Part shown: positions 17,210 to 26,400 of the stretch, in pieces
How positions within the stretch are numbered: position 1 is the stretch's first letter
Layout of the letters: every line of letters starts with the position of its first letter
Assembly (NCBI RefSeq): GCF_014696135.1
Contig: NZ_JACJPP010000021.1
Span: forward strand, 248,001 to 312,000
DNA: 64,000 nt
Direction: 5' to 3'
Source: Nodosilinea sp. FACHB-141
GTDB lineage: Bacteria; Cyanobacteriota; Cyanobacteriia; Phormidesmidales; Phormidesmidaceae
Notes under the pieces: model-generated
Database searches by the model: none
The model's input: only the letters and a program-made list of their open reading frames with translations
What the model was told of the DNA's origin: nothing
Program-made: the position numbers and the translations under genes

Positions 17210-19783
17210 CTAACGGACTGTTAGGAGATCTAGCTTGTAGCTGCTGTAAGACAAAAATAGGGCTAGCGGCGGGGTACTCAGCGACAGCCTTGACGGGGAT
17301 GCCAGCTTCGTTAAAGCTGCTTGTAGCTCGCGCCCGGCCTTAATGGCTCTAAGTAATGCTTCAATTTGGTTAAACTCAAAGCGGCCTAGAGCGAAGGTGC
17401 CGGCTTGCTCTAGGCGAGTGCCGATTTGGGCCAGGTGCTGTTTTTTTTCGGCCTCAGCGGTTTTGGTATCGGCCTCTCTGGTTCTCGCTTCTGCATATTG
17501 GGCTTTGGCTTCGGCCTCTCTGACCTTCGCTTCTACCTCTTGGGCCTTTCTATCGGCCTCTCTAGCTCTCTCTGCTGCATTTTCGACCTTTCTATCAGCC
17601 TCTCTGGCACGAGTTTCGGCATCCTCAGCTTTGGCTTCAGCTTGTTCCTTATCTCGTTGGGCCTGATCAGCTTGTTTCTTTGCATTCCCAGTCGAGATTT
17701 CTGCCAGATATGTTTTTCGGTTTGCGCTCAGCTCCTGCTGAGTGGCGCTAGCTAAATTCCACCGTGCTTGAGAAGTCTCTTGAGATGCCTTACTTTGCAA
17801 ATACCAAGCGCCTCCTCCCGATATCGCTGCGACTAAAATTCCTGCAAACGCCGCGATCGCCCCAGTCAGGGCACCTCGGCGCAGCTTTTTCTCAGCCGCC
17901 TCTTCAGCCTCTTGCCTGGCTCTAGCCGCACGAATGTATTCTTGCTGCAAACCCGTAGGCTGGGGTTCTACCTTGGCGTTGGTGGCTAACCAGTGCTCCG
18001 CCGTTTCCAGATCCTTTCCCCGCAGCAGCAGGCTTTCATCGCGCCCCCGCCGATCCCACTCGCCCGATCGCACCAACAACCGCGTATGAGTCTCCAAATG
18101 CTCCCGATCCGTATCCAGCGTCCTCAGCAACCCAGCAAAATTTGCCTGAAAGTCGCCATCATGCTCGCGAAAATCTAGCCATTGCAGCTTGGCCAGCACC
18201 GGGTGCAGGTCAGCCACATCGATTGCCCGATGCAGCACCGGCACCATGCGCTTATTTAGCCCCTGGGCATACTCCACCTCATCGGCACAAAAGGGCGAGT
18301 TAATCGACTCCGGCGACAGCACAAACACAAACACATCTGAGCTTTCAATTCCCCGGTAAATCTCCTGCTGAAAATCGGTGCCGGTGGCGATGCTCTCCTG
18401 GTCAAACCAGGTGCGTTTGCCCTGGGTTTGCAGCGCATCATTCAGCCTGCGGGCAAAGTCAGAATCCACCCGCGAGTAAGAGATAAACACATCCAGCGAG
18501 GGGTTGGGCGGCTGGCGCAGGCTCTCAGCAATAAACTGCTCGTGCAGCTCGGTGGGCGGGTGGCGGTGGGTGCGGGCCACCTTTAGCCAAGTTTCGGCCC
18601 GGCGCAGGTTGTAGCCCCGCAGCAGCAGGGTGGGGTTTTGCTGCTGCCGCTGCCACTTCAGCGCCTGCACCAGCCAGGTTTTGTGCTCGGTGTGGTAAGC
18701 GACATCGGTGTTGAGCTGCCTCAGCAACTGGCTTTCATCCGCCGCATAATCGCTGGTCTGGAGGTTGTCCGTCAGGTCAACGTGCTGAAGGGTTCTCAAC
18801 CCCTCCGGCACCAGCTCCGGCTCCACCGTTGCCGCCAGCACCGGAATCACCCGCTTGTTAAGCGCCAAGGCCTGGGCCAGTTCCTGCTGGCAGTAGGGCG
18901 ACTGGGCCGAGGGCGGCGACAGCAAAAAGATTACGTTGTCGGCTTCCTCAACGCCCTGGGCAATAACGCTGTTGTAATCTTGGCTGGTTTGAATATCGGT
19001 GCGGTAGTTCCACACCGTGATGCCCTGGCGCAGCAGCGATCGCCGAATCTGCTCCGCCACTCCCTGGTCTTGGTCGCTGTGGCACAAAAACACCTGGGTC
19101 ATCAGGTTGCTGGCGTTTTTAATGCTCTCGGTAATAAATTCGCAGTGCAGATCAGTGGGGGTGCAGGGCAGCGGTGCCCCCGCCAGGGTGCGGGCGTGCA
19201 ACCAGGTTTCTGCCAGTTGGCGATCGCGGCCCACCAGCAAAAACCGAGTTTCGCGATGGCGGCGATCCCACCCCAGAGCCTGGGTAAGCAGGGCAGTGTG
19301 CTGGTGCACGTAGGCTTTTACATCGGGCTGCTCAGCGCCCGTCTTTTCGTCGCATAGGTGCAGGGCGCGGCTGAGCTTATCGAGGTACTGGGCCGGGTCA
19401 TCGACCCCGTCGCGGCACCAGATCCAATTCAGCAGGCGAATGGTAGCGCAGCCAGTAGGGTCATGGGCGGCCCAGGCGGCACTGTCGCCCCCGCCCACGT
19501 GCAGCAGCGGAATGATGCGCTTGCCGTAAGCGATCGCCCGCTCTAGCTCAACTTTGCAGTAGGGCGAGGCCATCGCCGAGGGCGAAATGATGTAGACAAA
19601 CTGGTGCGATCGCTCGATGGCGTCGTCAATGCGCCCCTGCCAGTCGGTTGCCGAAGGAATGTCGTCTAAATCGAGCCAGATTTGGCTCAGGCCCCGCACC
19701 CTGAGCTGCTCTTTGAGGGCGATGGCAAAGGCTTTGCTATCAGCCCGTGCGTAGGAGACAAACGCATCGTAAAAAGCAGCCAT
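17210..19783 (-). CDS. Triple-TIR, membrane-anchored coiled-coil protein (N-terminal part of the TIR-WD40 gene)
   Basis: The 857-residue frame has three TIR domains at about 1-120, 229-345 and 429-545. Each begins with a DAFVSYA/VFLCHS/DVFISYS strand and keeps the putative NADase glutamate in C-x-x-E (Glu79, Glu301, Glu502). A similar linker with AExWL and a PT-L-EFI/EYI motif follows each one. A single membrane segment lies at about 637-662, and an Ala/Glu/Arg coiled coil at about 690-785. The final 30 residues from about 825 look like off-frame sequence. In the -1 frame from about 17,315 the expected linker (PVKAVAEYPAASPIFVLQQL) leads straight into the WD40 array. ATG 19783 starts directly at the first TIR strand. 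Confidence 0.85.
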   Translation of the reverse strand: MAAFYDAFVSYARADSKAFAIALKEQLRVRGLSQIWLDLDDIPSATDWQGRIDDAIERSHQFVYIISPSAMASPYCKVELERAIAYGKRIIPLLHVGGGDSAAWAAHDPTGCATIRLLNWIWCRDGVDDPAQYLDKLSRALHLCDEKTGAEQPDVKAYVHQHTALLTQALGWDRRHRETRFLLVGRDRQLAETWLHARTLAGAPLPCTPTDLHCEFITESIKNASNLMTQVFLCHSDQDQGVAEQIRRSLLRQGITVWNYRTDIQTSQDYNSVIAQGVEEADNVIFLLSPPSAQSPYCQQELAQALALNKRVIPVLAATVEPELVPEGLRTLQHVDLTDNLQTSDYAADESQLLRQLNTDVAYHTEHKTWLVQALKWQRQQQNPTLLLRGYNLRRAETWLKVARTHRHPPTELHEQFIAESLRQPPNPSLDVFISYSRVDSDFARRLNDALQTQGKRTWFDQESIATGTDFQQEIYRGIESSDVFVFVLSPESINSPFCADEVEYAQGLNKRMVPVLHRAIDVADLHPVLAKLQWLDFREHDGDFQANFAGLLRTLDTDREHLETHTRLLVRSGEWDRRGRDESLLLRGKDLETAEHWLATNAKVEPQPTGLQQEYIRAARARQEAEEAAEKKLRRGALTGAIAAFAGILVAAISGGGAWYLQSKASQETSQARWNLASATQQELSANRKTYLAEISTGNAKKQADQAQRDKEQAEAKAEDAETRAREADRKVENAAERAREADRKAQEVEAKVREAEAKAQYAEARTREADTKTAEAEKKQHLAQIGTRLEQAGTFALGRFEFNQIEALLRAIKAGRELQAALTKLASPSRLSLSTPPLALFLSYSSYKLDLLTVR
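17306..17320 (-). other. Probable frameshift joining TIR and WD40 parts
   Basis: Family-like sequence passes from the TIR frame (AGRELQAAL) to the -1 frame (NEAGIPVKAVAEYP) at about 17,310-17,315. On the minus strand the bases read GCAGCTTTAACG. A one-base deletion, natural or from sequencing, explains it best. The heptamer TTTAACG is not a canonical slippery site. Confidence 0.7.
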
Positions 19784-20069
19784 GGGGCGATCGGTTAAAG
19801 CAGGTGCTTGAAAATTCTCGGGTTTTGGAAAACTCAGGAATGGGGGTGAAAAGAACGATTTTTACTGAGAGTAAACCGCCTTTCCTCAAAACAGCGGAAA
19901 TCTACGATTTGCTTAACAGGCATGGGCGACACCGCTCTAGCAACGATCAGATGGCCCCTCAATGCGATAGCCCTTTGAGCCGGTCTTTGACCATCGACCT
20001 CACGCCGTTCGGTGGAGTTCTGTAGAATGACAAGAGTAGGAACCAATACGTTTGGGGTTAGCTCTACAG

Positions 20070-21095
20070 ATGGCCGCGGCGGTAACAATTCAAAACTTGA
20101 AGAAGTCCTACGGGGCGGTGGAAGCAGTGCGCGATGTGTCGCTCACCATTGAGCCTGGCGAAATTTTTGGCCTGCTAGGGCCCAATGGGGCGGGCAAAAC
20201 TACCACCATTCGCTGCCTCTGCACCCTGACCACCCCAGACAGCGGCACGCTTGAAGTCATGGGGGTTTCGGTAGTCGAGCAGCCTCGGCTAGTGCGCCAA
20301 TATCTTGGCTACATCGCCCAGGAGGTTGCCCTTGACAAGGTACTCACCGGACGGGAGCTATTGCGGCTTCAAGCCGATATCTACCACATGCCTAAGAGTG
20401 TGTCTGGCCCTCGCATCGACCAGATGATCGACTTGCTAGAGCTAGGTGACTGGGCCGACAAAAAGACCGGCAACTATTCTGGAGGCTTGAGAAAGCGCCT
20501 AGATTTAGCTCTAGGGTTGCTGCATCAGCCCGACCTGCTGGTGCTTGATGAGCCCACGGTTGGCCTTGATATTGAGACGCGCTCGGCGGTGTGGAGTTTT
20601 TTACGGCAGCTGCGAGCGGCAGGCACCACGATTTTAATCACCAGCCACTACCTTGAAGAGGTCGATGCCCTGGCTGACCGGGTGGCGATTATTGACCGAG
20701 GCCGAGTGATTTCGGCCGGCACCCCCAGTGAACTAAAGGATAAGATTGGGGGCGATCGCATCACCCTGCGCATTCGCGAATTTACCTCCGACACTGAGGC
20801 CGCCAATGCCCGCACTATGTTGGCTGGGCTGCCCTTTGTGCGCGAGGTGATCGTCAACTCGGCCCAGGGCAACTCTCTCAACTTAGTAGTTGACCGTCAG
20901 CCCGATGTGCTGTTGACGGTACAGCAGGCGCTCAAAGCCGCCGATCTGCCTGTGTTTGGCATTGCCCAATCGCGCCCTAGCCTTGACGATGTGTATTTGG
21001 CCGCCACAGGCCGCACCTTGATGGATGCGGAGCTGGCTGCCGTCGGCCAGCGCGACCTTAAGAAAGAAAAGAAACAGGCCATGAAGGGACGCTAG
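20070..21095 (+). CDS. ABC transporter ATP-binding protein, DrrA-like
   Basis: The 341-residue ATPase energises an ABC-2 exporter. Walker A is GPNGAGKTT, the signature is SGGLRKRLDLA (variant of LSGGQ), Walker B is LLVLDEPTVGLD, and the switch His is in TSHYLEE. The C-terminal extension with RPSLDDVYLAATGR is typical of DrrA-type exporters. ATG 20070 (MAAAVTIQ) is preferred over an in-frame upstream codon at 20052. The permease gene follows after 9 bases. The substrate is unknown. I recall such pairs next to ctaAB in cyanobacteria, which would suggest a link with oxidase assembly. Confidence 0.92.
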   Translation: MAAAVTIQNLKKSYGAVEAVRDVSLTIEPGEIFGLLGPNGAGKTTTIRCLCTLTTPDSGTLEVMGVSVVEQPRLVRQYLGYIAQEVALDKVLTGRELLRLQADIYHMPKSVSGPRIDQMIDLLELGDWADKKTGNYSGGLRKRLDLALGLLHQPDLLVLDEPTVGLDIETRSAVWSFLRQLRAAGTTILITSHYLEEVDALADRVAIIDRGRVISAGTPSELKDKIGGDRITLRIREFTSDTEAANARTMLAGLPFVREVIVNSAQGNSLNLVVDRQPDVLLTVQQALKAADLPVFGIAQSRPSLDDVYLAATGRTLMDAELAAVGQRDLKKEKKQAMKGR

Positions 21096-21104
21096 GATAA
21101 CATC

Positions 21105-22022
21105 ATGAGCACCACCATTCCCACCCCATCTCCAACTCGCGAGGCTGCCCCCAGCCTTGAGAACTCAGACCTTAAAGCCTGGAAGGCTGACTTGATCAAA
21201 TCCCAAGGGCTGGTCTCTGGAGCCTTTGTGCAGGAGACCCTAGCCATGACCCGGCGGCTGTTCATTCAGCTTCAGCGTCGCCCGACTACCCTGGTGGCTG
21301 GCGTAATTCAGCCGCTGATTTGGCTAGTGCTGTTTGGGGCGCTGTTTCAGAACGTACCGGCTGGGTTGTTTGGCGAAAGTCGCAACTACGGCCAGTTCTT
21401 GGGGGCAGGCATCATTGTATTTACCGCCTTTGGGGGTGCGCTCAACGCCGGGCTACCGGTGATGTTTGACCGCGAGTTTGGCTTTTTGAATCGGTTTTTG
21501 GTAGCACCCTTAGCCTCGCGCTACTCCATTGTGGTAGCGTCGGCGCTATTTATTGCCGCTCTGAGCCTGGTACAAACGGCGGCAATTTTGGCCCTGAGCG
21601 CTGTGCTCGGTGCCGGGTTGCCTAGCCTGCCGGGGTTGCTGCTAGTGCTATTTATTGTCATGGCGCTGGTGCTGGGTGTGACGGCCCTTAGCCTAGGGTT
21701 GACCTTTGCGCTACCCGGCCACATTGAGCTGATTGGGGTGATCTTTGTAACCAACCTGCCCCTGCTATTTTCAAGTACGGCTCTGGTACCGCTAGATTTT
21801 ATGCCTCAATGGCTACAGGTAGTGGCTAGCTTAAACCCACTCACCTACGCCATTGAGCCCATTCGCTATGTCTACCTGCATCCGGCGTGGGGCTTGGGTG
21901 ACACAGTGCTGCAAACGCCTTTTGCGGCAGTTTCACTAGGGGCTTGTCTGGCGGTTTTGGTGGTTTTCTGCGGTCTGTCGTTAGGGCTAATTCAGCCCCT
22001 GCTGCGCCGCCGGATTGCCTAG
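21105..22022 (+). CDS. ABC-2 type permease, DrrB-like
   Basis: The 305-residue protein has about six membrane segments after a 60-residue cytoplasmic N-terminus. It includes the ABC-2 features GVIQPLIWLVLFGALF in the first helix and FLNRFLVAPLASRYS in the coupling region. LPLLFSSTALVPLDFMP and LNPLTYAIEPIRY are diagnostic of DrrB-like permeases. It is translated directly after the ATPase gene with AGGATAA upstream of its ATG. Together they form a dimeric exporter. Confidence 0.92.
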   Translation: MSTTIPTPSPTREAAPSLENSDLKAWKADLIKSQGLVSGAFVQETLAMTRRLFIQLQRRPTTLVAGVIQPLIWLVLFGALFQNVPAGLFGESRNYGQFLGAGIIVFTAFGGALNAGLPVMFDREFGFLNRFLVAPLASRYSIVVASALFIAALSLVQTAAILALSAVLGAGLPSLPGLLLVLFIVMALVLGVTALSLGLTFALPGHIELIGVIFVTNLPLLFSSTALVPLDFMPQWLQVVASLNPLTYAIEPIRYVYLHPAWGLGDTVLQTPFAAVSLGACLAVLVVFCGLSLGLIQPLLRRRIA

Positions 22023-22164
22023 CGACCAGCTCAACTCAACCAGTTACAGAGCTGGTCTGGTAGGGGTCGGCAGCTGGCGAGTTAGCCGCTACAATGGCAA
22101 GCGTAGGCAGCACAGTTTTTCTGTGCCCAAAGTCTTAGTTGTTATGGTGTCAAGGAGTGCTCCT

Positions 22165-22551
22165 ATGGCTTACCCAAATTTTCTCTCTAGACCGGTAGCA
22201 GCTGTGATCGCAGCTGCTAGCCTGTTAGTTCTGGCTCCGGCAGCCTTGGCCCAATCTACGGCTACCGACCCAAGCCGCACTCCGCGCGTCGATACCAATG
22301 AAGGCTTTGGCGACAGCGATGCCAACGACGGCATTTTTGGCGAAAGCAGCAGCCCTTTTGATCTAATTCACCGGGCGGTGCTGATGAATGACCGCAGCTC
22401 TACCGACTTTAGCCGTCAGCATCGTGGCCGTATTAGCGACGAGGCACTTAATTTCCGCACCCTACAGCAGGATGCCCTGCGCCGTCAGCAGCCCCAGCCT
22501 GCGCAGACTGAGGCGACTGAAGTCATTACTCCCGAAACTGGAGAAGAGTAA
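22165..22551 (+). CDS. Small secreted hypothetical protein
   Basis: The 128-residue protein begins with a signal peptide (hydrophobic core PVAAVIAAASLLVLAPAALA, likely cut before QS). The mature part is acidic and probably disordered at first (NEGFGDSDANDGIFGE). It then has a conserved-looking segment (FDLIHRAVLMNDRSS, LNFRTLQQDALRRQQ) and a Thr/Glu-rich end. ATG 22165 is chosen because AAGGAG stands 7 bases upstream. An in-frame codon at 22015 would overlap the permease and spoil the signal peptide. The function is unknown; it may be periplasmic or lumenal. Confidence 0.75.
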   Translation: MAYPNFLSRPVAAVIAAASLLVLAPAALAQSTATDPSRTPRVDTNEGFGDSDANDGIFGESSSPFDLIHRAVLMNDRSSTDFSRQHRGRISDEALNFRTLQQDALRRQQPQPAQTEATEVITPETGEE

Positions 22552-22635
22552 GCCGGAGAAGAGTAAGCCATTGCTTTTAAGGCAAACGGCCTACTACCTT
22601 CTGTTCTGATGAAGGAACACACTCCAAAACAACGA

Positions 22636-22671
22636 AACATGGCCGCTGAAAGTTTAGTGGCCATGTTTTTT
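22636..22671 (+). terminator. Rho-independent terminator after the secreted protein gene
   Basis: A 12-base-pair stem (AACATGGCCGCT against AGTGGCCATGTT, one G-T pair) with an 8-base loop ends in a run of six T at 22,666-22,671. It closes the DrrAB-secreted protein unit. Confidence 0.8.
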
Positions 22672-22756
22672 GAGCGGCTGCTTTGAGTAACCGCTTAAAA
22701 GATGACATAAACGTGCCTACCCCACGTTTCTAAGCTTCCAGCCTGTTCGTAAACCG

Positions 22757-23350
22757 CTATAGCTGGCAGGTAAACAGACGGCTGAGAAAGTAGTTGACCA
22801 TTTTGGCTCCATAGGGAGAATTCCACCAGACGATGGGATAGCAGCCTACGGGATCATCTAGATCATGGCGGGCCTGGTCAATTGTCTTCCACTGGTCATC
22901 TTGCCGCCAGCCCACCTGTTCGCCCAAGCGGTTGAGGATGGCGGTGTCTTGAATCAACGCTGATTCAAGGGTGCCGCCTACGGATTGGTAAATCTGAAGC
23001 TGCACACTAAAGCCGAAGCGGCCGCCCGTGTAGGTAGTCCACAGGCGATCTACTACCCGCAGCACGCTGCACGAAAACAGGCGCACGGCATCGGGAGTTA
23101 GGTCTTCGCGATCGGGGGTGCCGGCCTCCTGCAAAATTACCCGCACGGTTTCTTCGTCAGCCTCTCTCAGCTTGCCAGTTTTAAGCAGCCGCTGAAGTGG
23201 TTGATAGCGTTCAACATCGGTTACAAGGGTTAGCGCATCTTCCATGCGAGCGATGCGCTCCGTTATCCCTTGCTGAATAAAGCCTTCTACCCTGGCCTCT
23301 AACGCCTCTATGCGAGCAGCTAGTTCAGCTTGCGACCCTTCTTCATCCAT
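22757..23350 (-). CDS. GUN4-domain protein
   Basis: The 197-residue protein has an N-terminal coiled coil (AELAARIEALEARVEGFI) and a GUN4-type domain from about residue 48 onward. Recognisable parts are YQPLQRLLKTGKLREADEET at the start, the central WTTYTGGRFGFSVQLQIYQS, and GCYPIVWWNSPYGAK. Real Gun4 binds protoporphyrin IX and activates magnesium chelatase. This one has a different N-terminus and may be a paralogue sensing porphyrins in another setting. It stands alone on its strand downstream of the RND pump genes. Confidence 0.82.
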   Translation of the reverse strand: MDEEGSQAELAARIEALEARVEGFIQQGITERIARMEDALTLVTDVERYQPLQRLLKTGKLREADEETVRVILQEAGTPDREDLTPDAVRLFSCSVLRVVDRLWTTYTGGRFGFSVQLQIYQSVGGTLESALIQDTAILNRLGEQVGWRQDDQWKTIDQARHDLDDPVGCYPIVWWNSPYGAKMVNYFLSRLFTCQL

Positions 23351-23488
23351 ATCGACTCCTTAAGTATTGAGAACCAGAGCCATGCCCTGAGACGGTTGGT
23401 TATGCGCCTTGGTCATCCGATGCCAAACGAAGTTGGTCAACGCTACAAATTCTAGTATTACCTAGTCGCAATGGTTGCGATCGCAGCC

Positions 23489-26400
23489 CTAGGCGGGGTT
23501 TTCCCCCTGCGATTCCCGGGGGGGTTGCTCCGCAAATCGCATCGGTGCCATGGCTTCAGCTTCGTCTAGAGAACGAGAGCCATCGTTGCTGAAACTGGTT
23601 GAGACAGTCCCAGCGGGCGGTGCCCCAGGTCCACTGTGAAACAGTCGATCTTCTAAGCCCTTGAGTATCACATAGAGCACCGGCACCACCAGCAGGCTAA
23701 GCACTGTCGCCACCAGCAGCCCCCCAAACACGGTGTAGCCCACCGACCAGCGGCTGGCACTGCCCGCCCCAGTGGCAATCAGCAGCGGAAAGGTCCCCAC
23801 CAGCGATGAAATTGCTGTCATGATAATCGGGCGAAATCGCTGCTCGGCGGCGGCTATTGCAGCAGGCACCAGCCCCAAACCCTGACTTCTGGCCTGGTTG
23901 GCAAATTCTACAATCAGAATGGCATTTTTACTGGCGAGGCCGATCAGCATGACCATCCCCACCTGGGCGTAGACGTTAAGCTCCAGGCCTCGGAAGAACA
24001 GGAACGTCAGCGCCCCCAGCACCGCTAGGGGCACCGTCAGCAAAATGATGATGGGATCGACGTAGTTTTCGTACTGGGCCGCTAGCACCAGAAACACCAC
24101 CAGTACCCCAAGCCCAAAGATCAGGATTGAGAGACCGCCGGAGGCCAACTCTTCCCGAGCTGTGCCCTGCCAAGCCTGCCCTACCACCGGTAAAGCGGCT
24201 TGGGCATGGGCTTCAGTCATGTCTGCAATCAGCTGGCCCGAGCTCGCCCCCGGTGCGGGCAGGCCCTCCAGCTTAATGGCCCGCAGCAGGTTGAAGTGAT
24301 TGATGGTAGACGGCCCGACGATTTCCTTGAGAGTGACGACTTCTCCTAGGGATACCATGGTGCCCTGGCGCGATCGCACGTAAATGGCATTGATGTCGCT
24401 GGGCTCATTGCGAAAGCCTTCGTCGGCCTGCACGTAGACTCGGTAGTTGCGCCCGCCAGAGGTGTAGTCGTTGACGTAGCGGGAGCCCAGGTAGGTGCTG
24501 ACGGTGGTGAGCGCCTCGCTAACATCCACATCTAGAGCTTTGAGGCGATCGCGGTTGAGTTCCACCTGCACCTGGGGCGAACTGGCTGTGAACTGCGTGA
24601 ACACTCCCGCTGAGGCAGGCGACTCGTTAGCCGCCCCCATGATTTCGTAGGCGTTACCTAGAAACTCGTCGATGCTCATCTGATTACCGCTGCGATCTTG
24701 CAGCTGCATTTCCAAAGCCCCGGTAGGGCTAAAACCAGGCACCGGGGGAGCGTTAAAGGCAATTACCAGTGCCTCTTGAATACTTGAGAGAGCTCCATTG
24801 ACCTTGGGCAGCAGCCCCGCTACCGACGACTCACGGCCTCGCCGCTCTTCCCAAGGGGCCAGGGTCGCAAAAAATACCCCTCGGTTGGGCGAGGGGCCAT
24901 CAAAGCCAAACCCAGTCAGCATAAAGGTACTGGTCACCTCTGGAAACTGAGAAATCAGGGTATCCGCCTGGGCCATAACCGATTTGGTATATTCCAGCGA
25001 AACGCCATCGGGGGCCTGCACAATCCCCAAAAAGTACCCCTGATCTTCTTCTGGCACAAAGCCCGTCGGCACGATGCGGAACATGCCCACCATCAGCATG
25101 GTGCCCACCGCAAACAGGGCCAGCACGCCGTAGCGCAGCCGCACTAGCACTTGCACCGCCCGGCGGTAGCGCTCGGTCACCCAGCGCAACAGGTCGTTAA
25201 AGCGGTTGAAGAGGCCCCCCAGCGGCCCACCCCGGCCCCCCGGAGGGTTGGGGCGGAGCAGCAGCGCCGACATGGCGGGGGAAAAGGTGAGGGCGTTGAA
25301 GGTGGACACCAGAACCGCAAAGGCCATGGTGAAGGAAAACTGTTGGTAAATTTTGCCGGTGCTGCCGGGGAAAAAGGCCACCGGAATGAACACCACCATC
25401 AGCACTAACGAGGTGGCCACCAGCGCCCCAGACAGCTCCTGCATGGCGTCGAGGGCGGCCAGGCGGGGGCGCATGCCCTGGTCAATCTTGGCGGCGATCG
25501 CCTCCACGATCACGATTGCGTCGTCCACCACCACCCCCGAGGCTAAAATCGCCCCAAACAGGGTCAGGGTGTTGATGGAAAAGCCAAACAGCAGCAAAAA
25601 CGCCATCGGCCCAATCAGCGACACCGGAATGGCGATCGCCGGAATGATGGTGGAGCGCCAGTCCTGCAAAAAGATAAACAAAATCAGCAGCACCAGGGCG
25701 ATCGACGTCACTAGGGTGATCAGCACCTCCTTGAGCGACACACGCACAAAGTCAGTGGTATCAAACACCAGCTCAGCCTGGTAGCCCGGCGGAAACGATT
25801 GCTGTAGCTCAGCCATGCGATCGCGCACCGCCTCGGCCACCTGCAGGGCGTTGCTGCCCGGCAGCTGGTAAATGAGCAATCCTGCCGCCGCCTTGCCCTG
25901 GGTCTTAGCGTCAAAGCTGTAGTCTTGCGCCCCGACTTCGGCCCGTCCCAAATCGCGCAGACGCACCAGGTTGCCATTAGCCCCTACCTTGACCACCAGG
26001 TTCTCAAACTCTTCGGCTTCTTCCAAACGACCCGGCAGCCGCACAGTGTACTGATAGGCCTGGTCAACGTTGGTAGGGGAAGCCCCGACCGACCCAGCCC
26101 CCACCTGAATGTTTTGCTCTTGCAGGGCCGCCACCACATCGCCGGGGGTAAGCGACTGGCTGGCCAGGGCGGTGGGGTCGAGCCAGAGTCGCATGGCGTA
26201 GCGACCCGACCCAAATATTTCGGCGCTGCCGACGCCGTCAATCTGCTTCATCTCATCGAGAATGAACAGGTCGGCGTAGTTACTCAGGAACAGTGAGTCG
26301 TAGCGATCATCATCAGTAAAGAAGCGATACACCAGCAAAATACTCGGTGACTGAGCCGTCACCGTCACCCCCAGTTGGCTGACTTCCGGCGGCAGTAGGG

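Noticed and set aside
17306-17320. Programmed -1 ribosomal frameshift at the TIR-WD40 junction
   Set aside because: TTTAACG is not an X-XXY-YYZ slippery heptamer and no clear downstream structure was seen. A simple indel is more likely.
15565-17343. Several plus-strand open frames across the WD40 region, with repeated CPLCRSHT-like sequence
   Set aside because: They mirror the 123-base minus-strand repeats and have no family resemblance. The minus-strand frame encodes proper WD40 units.
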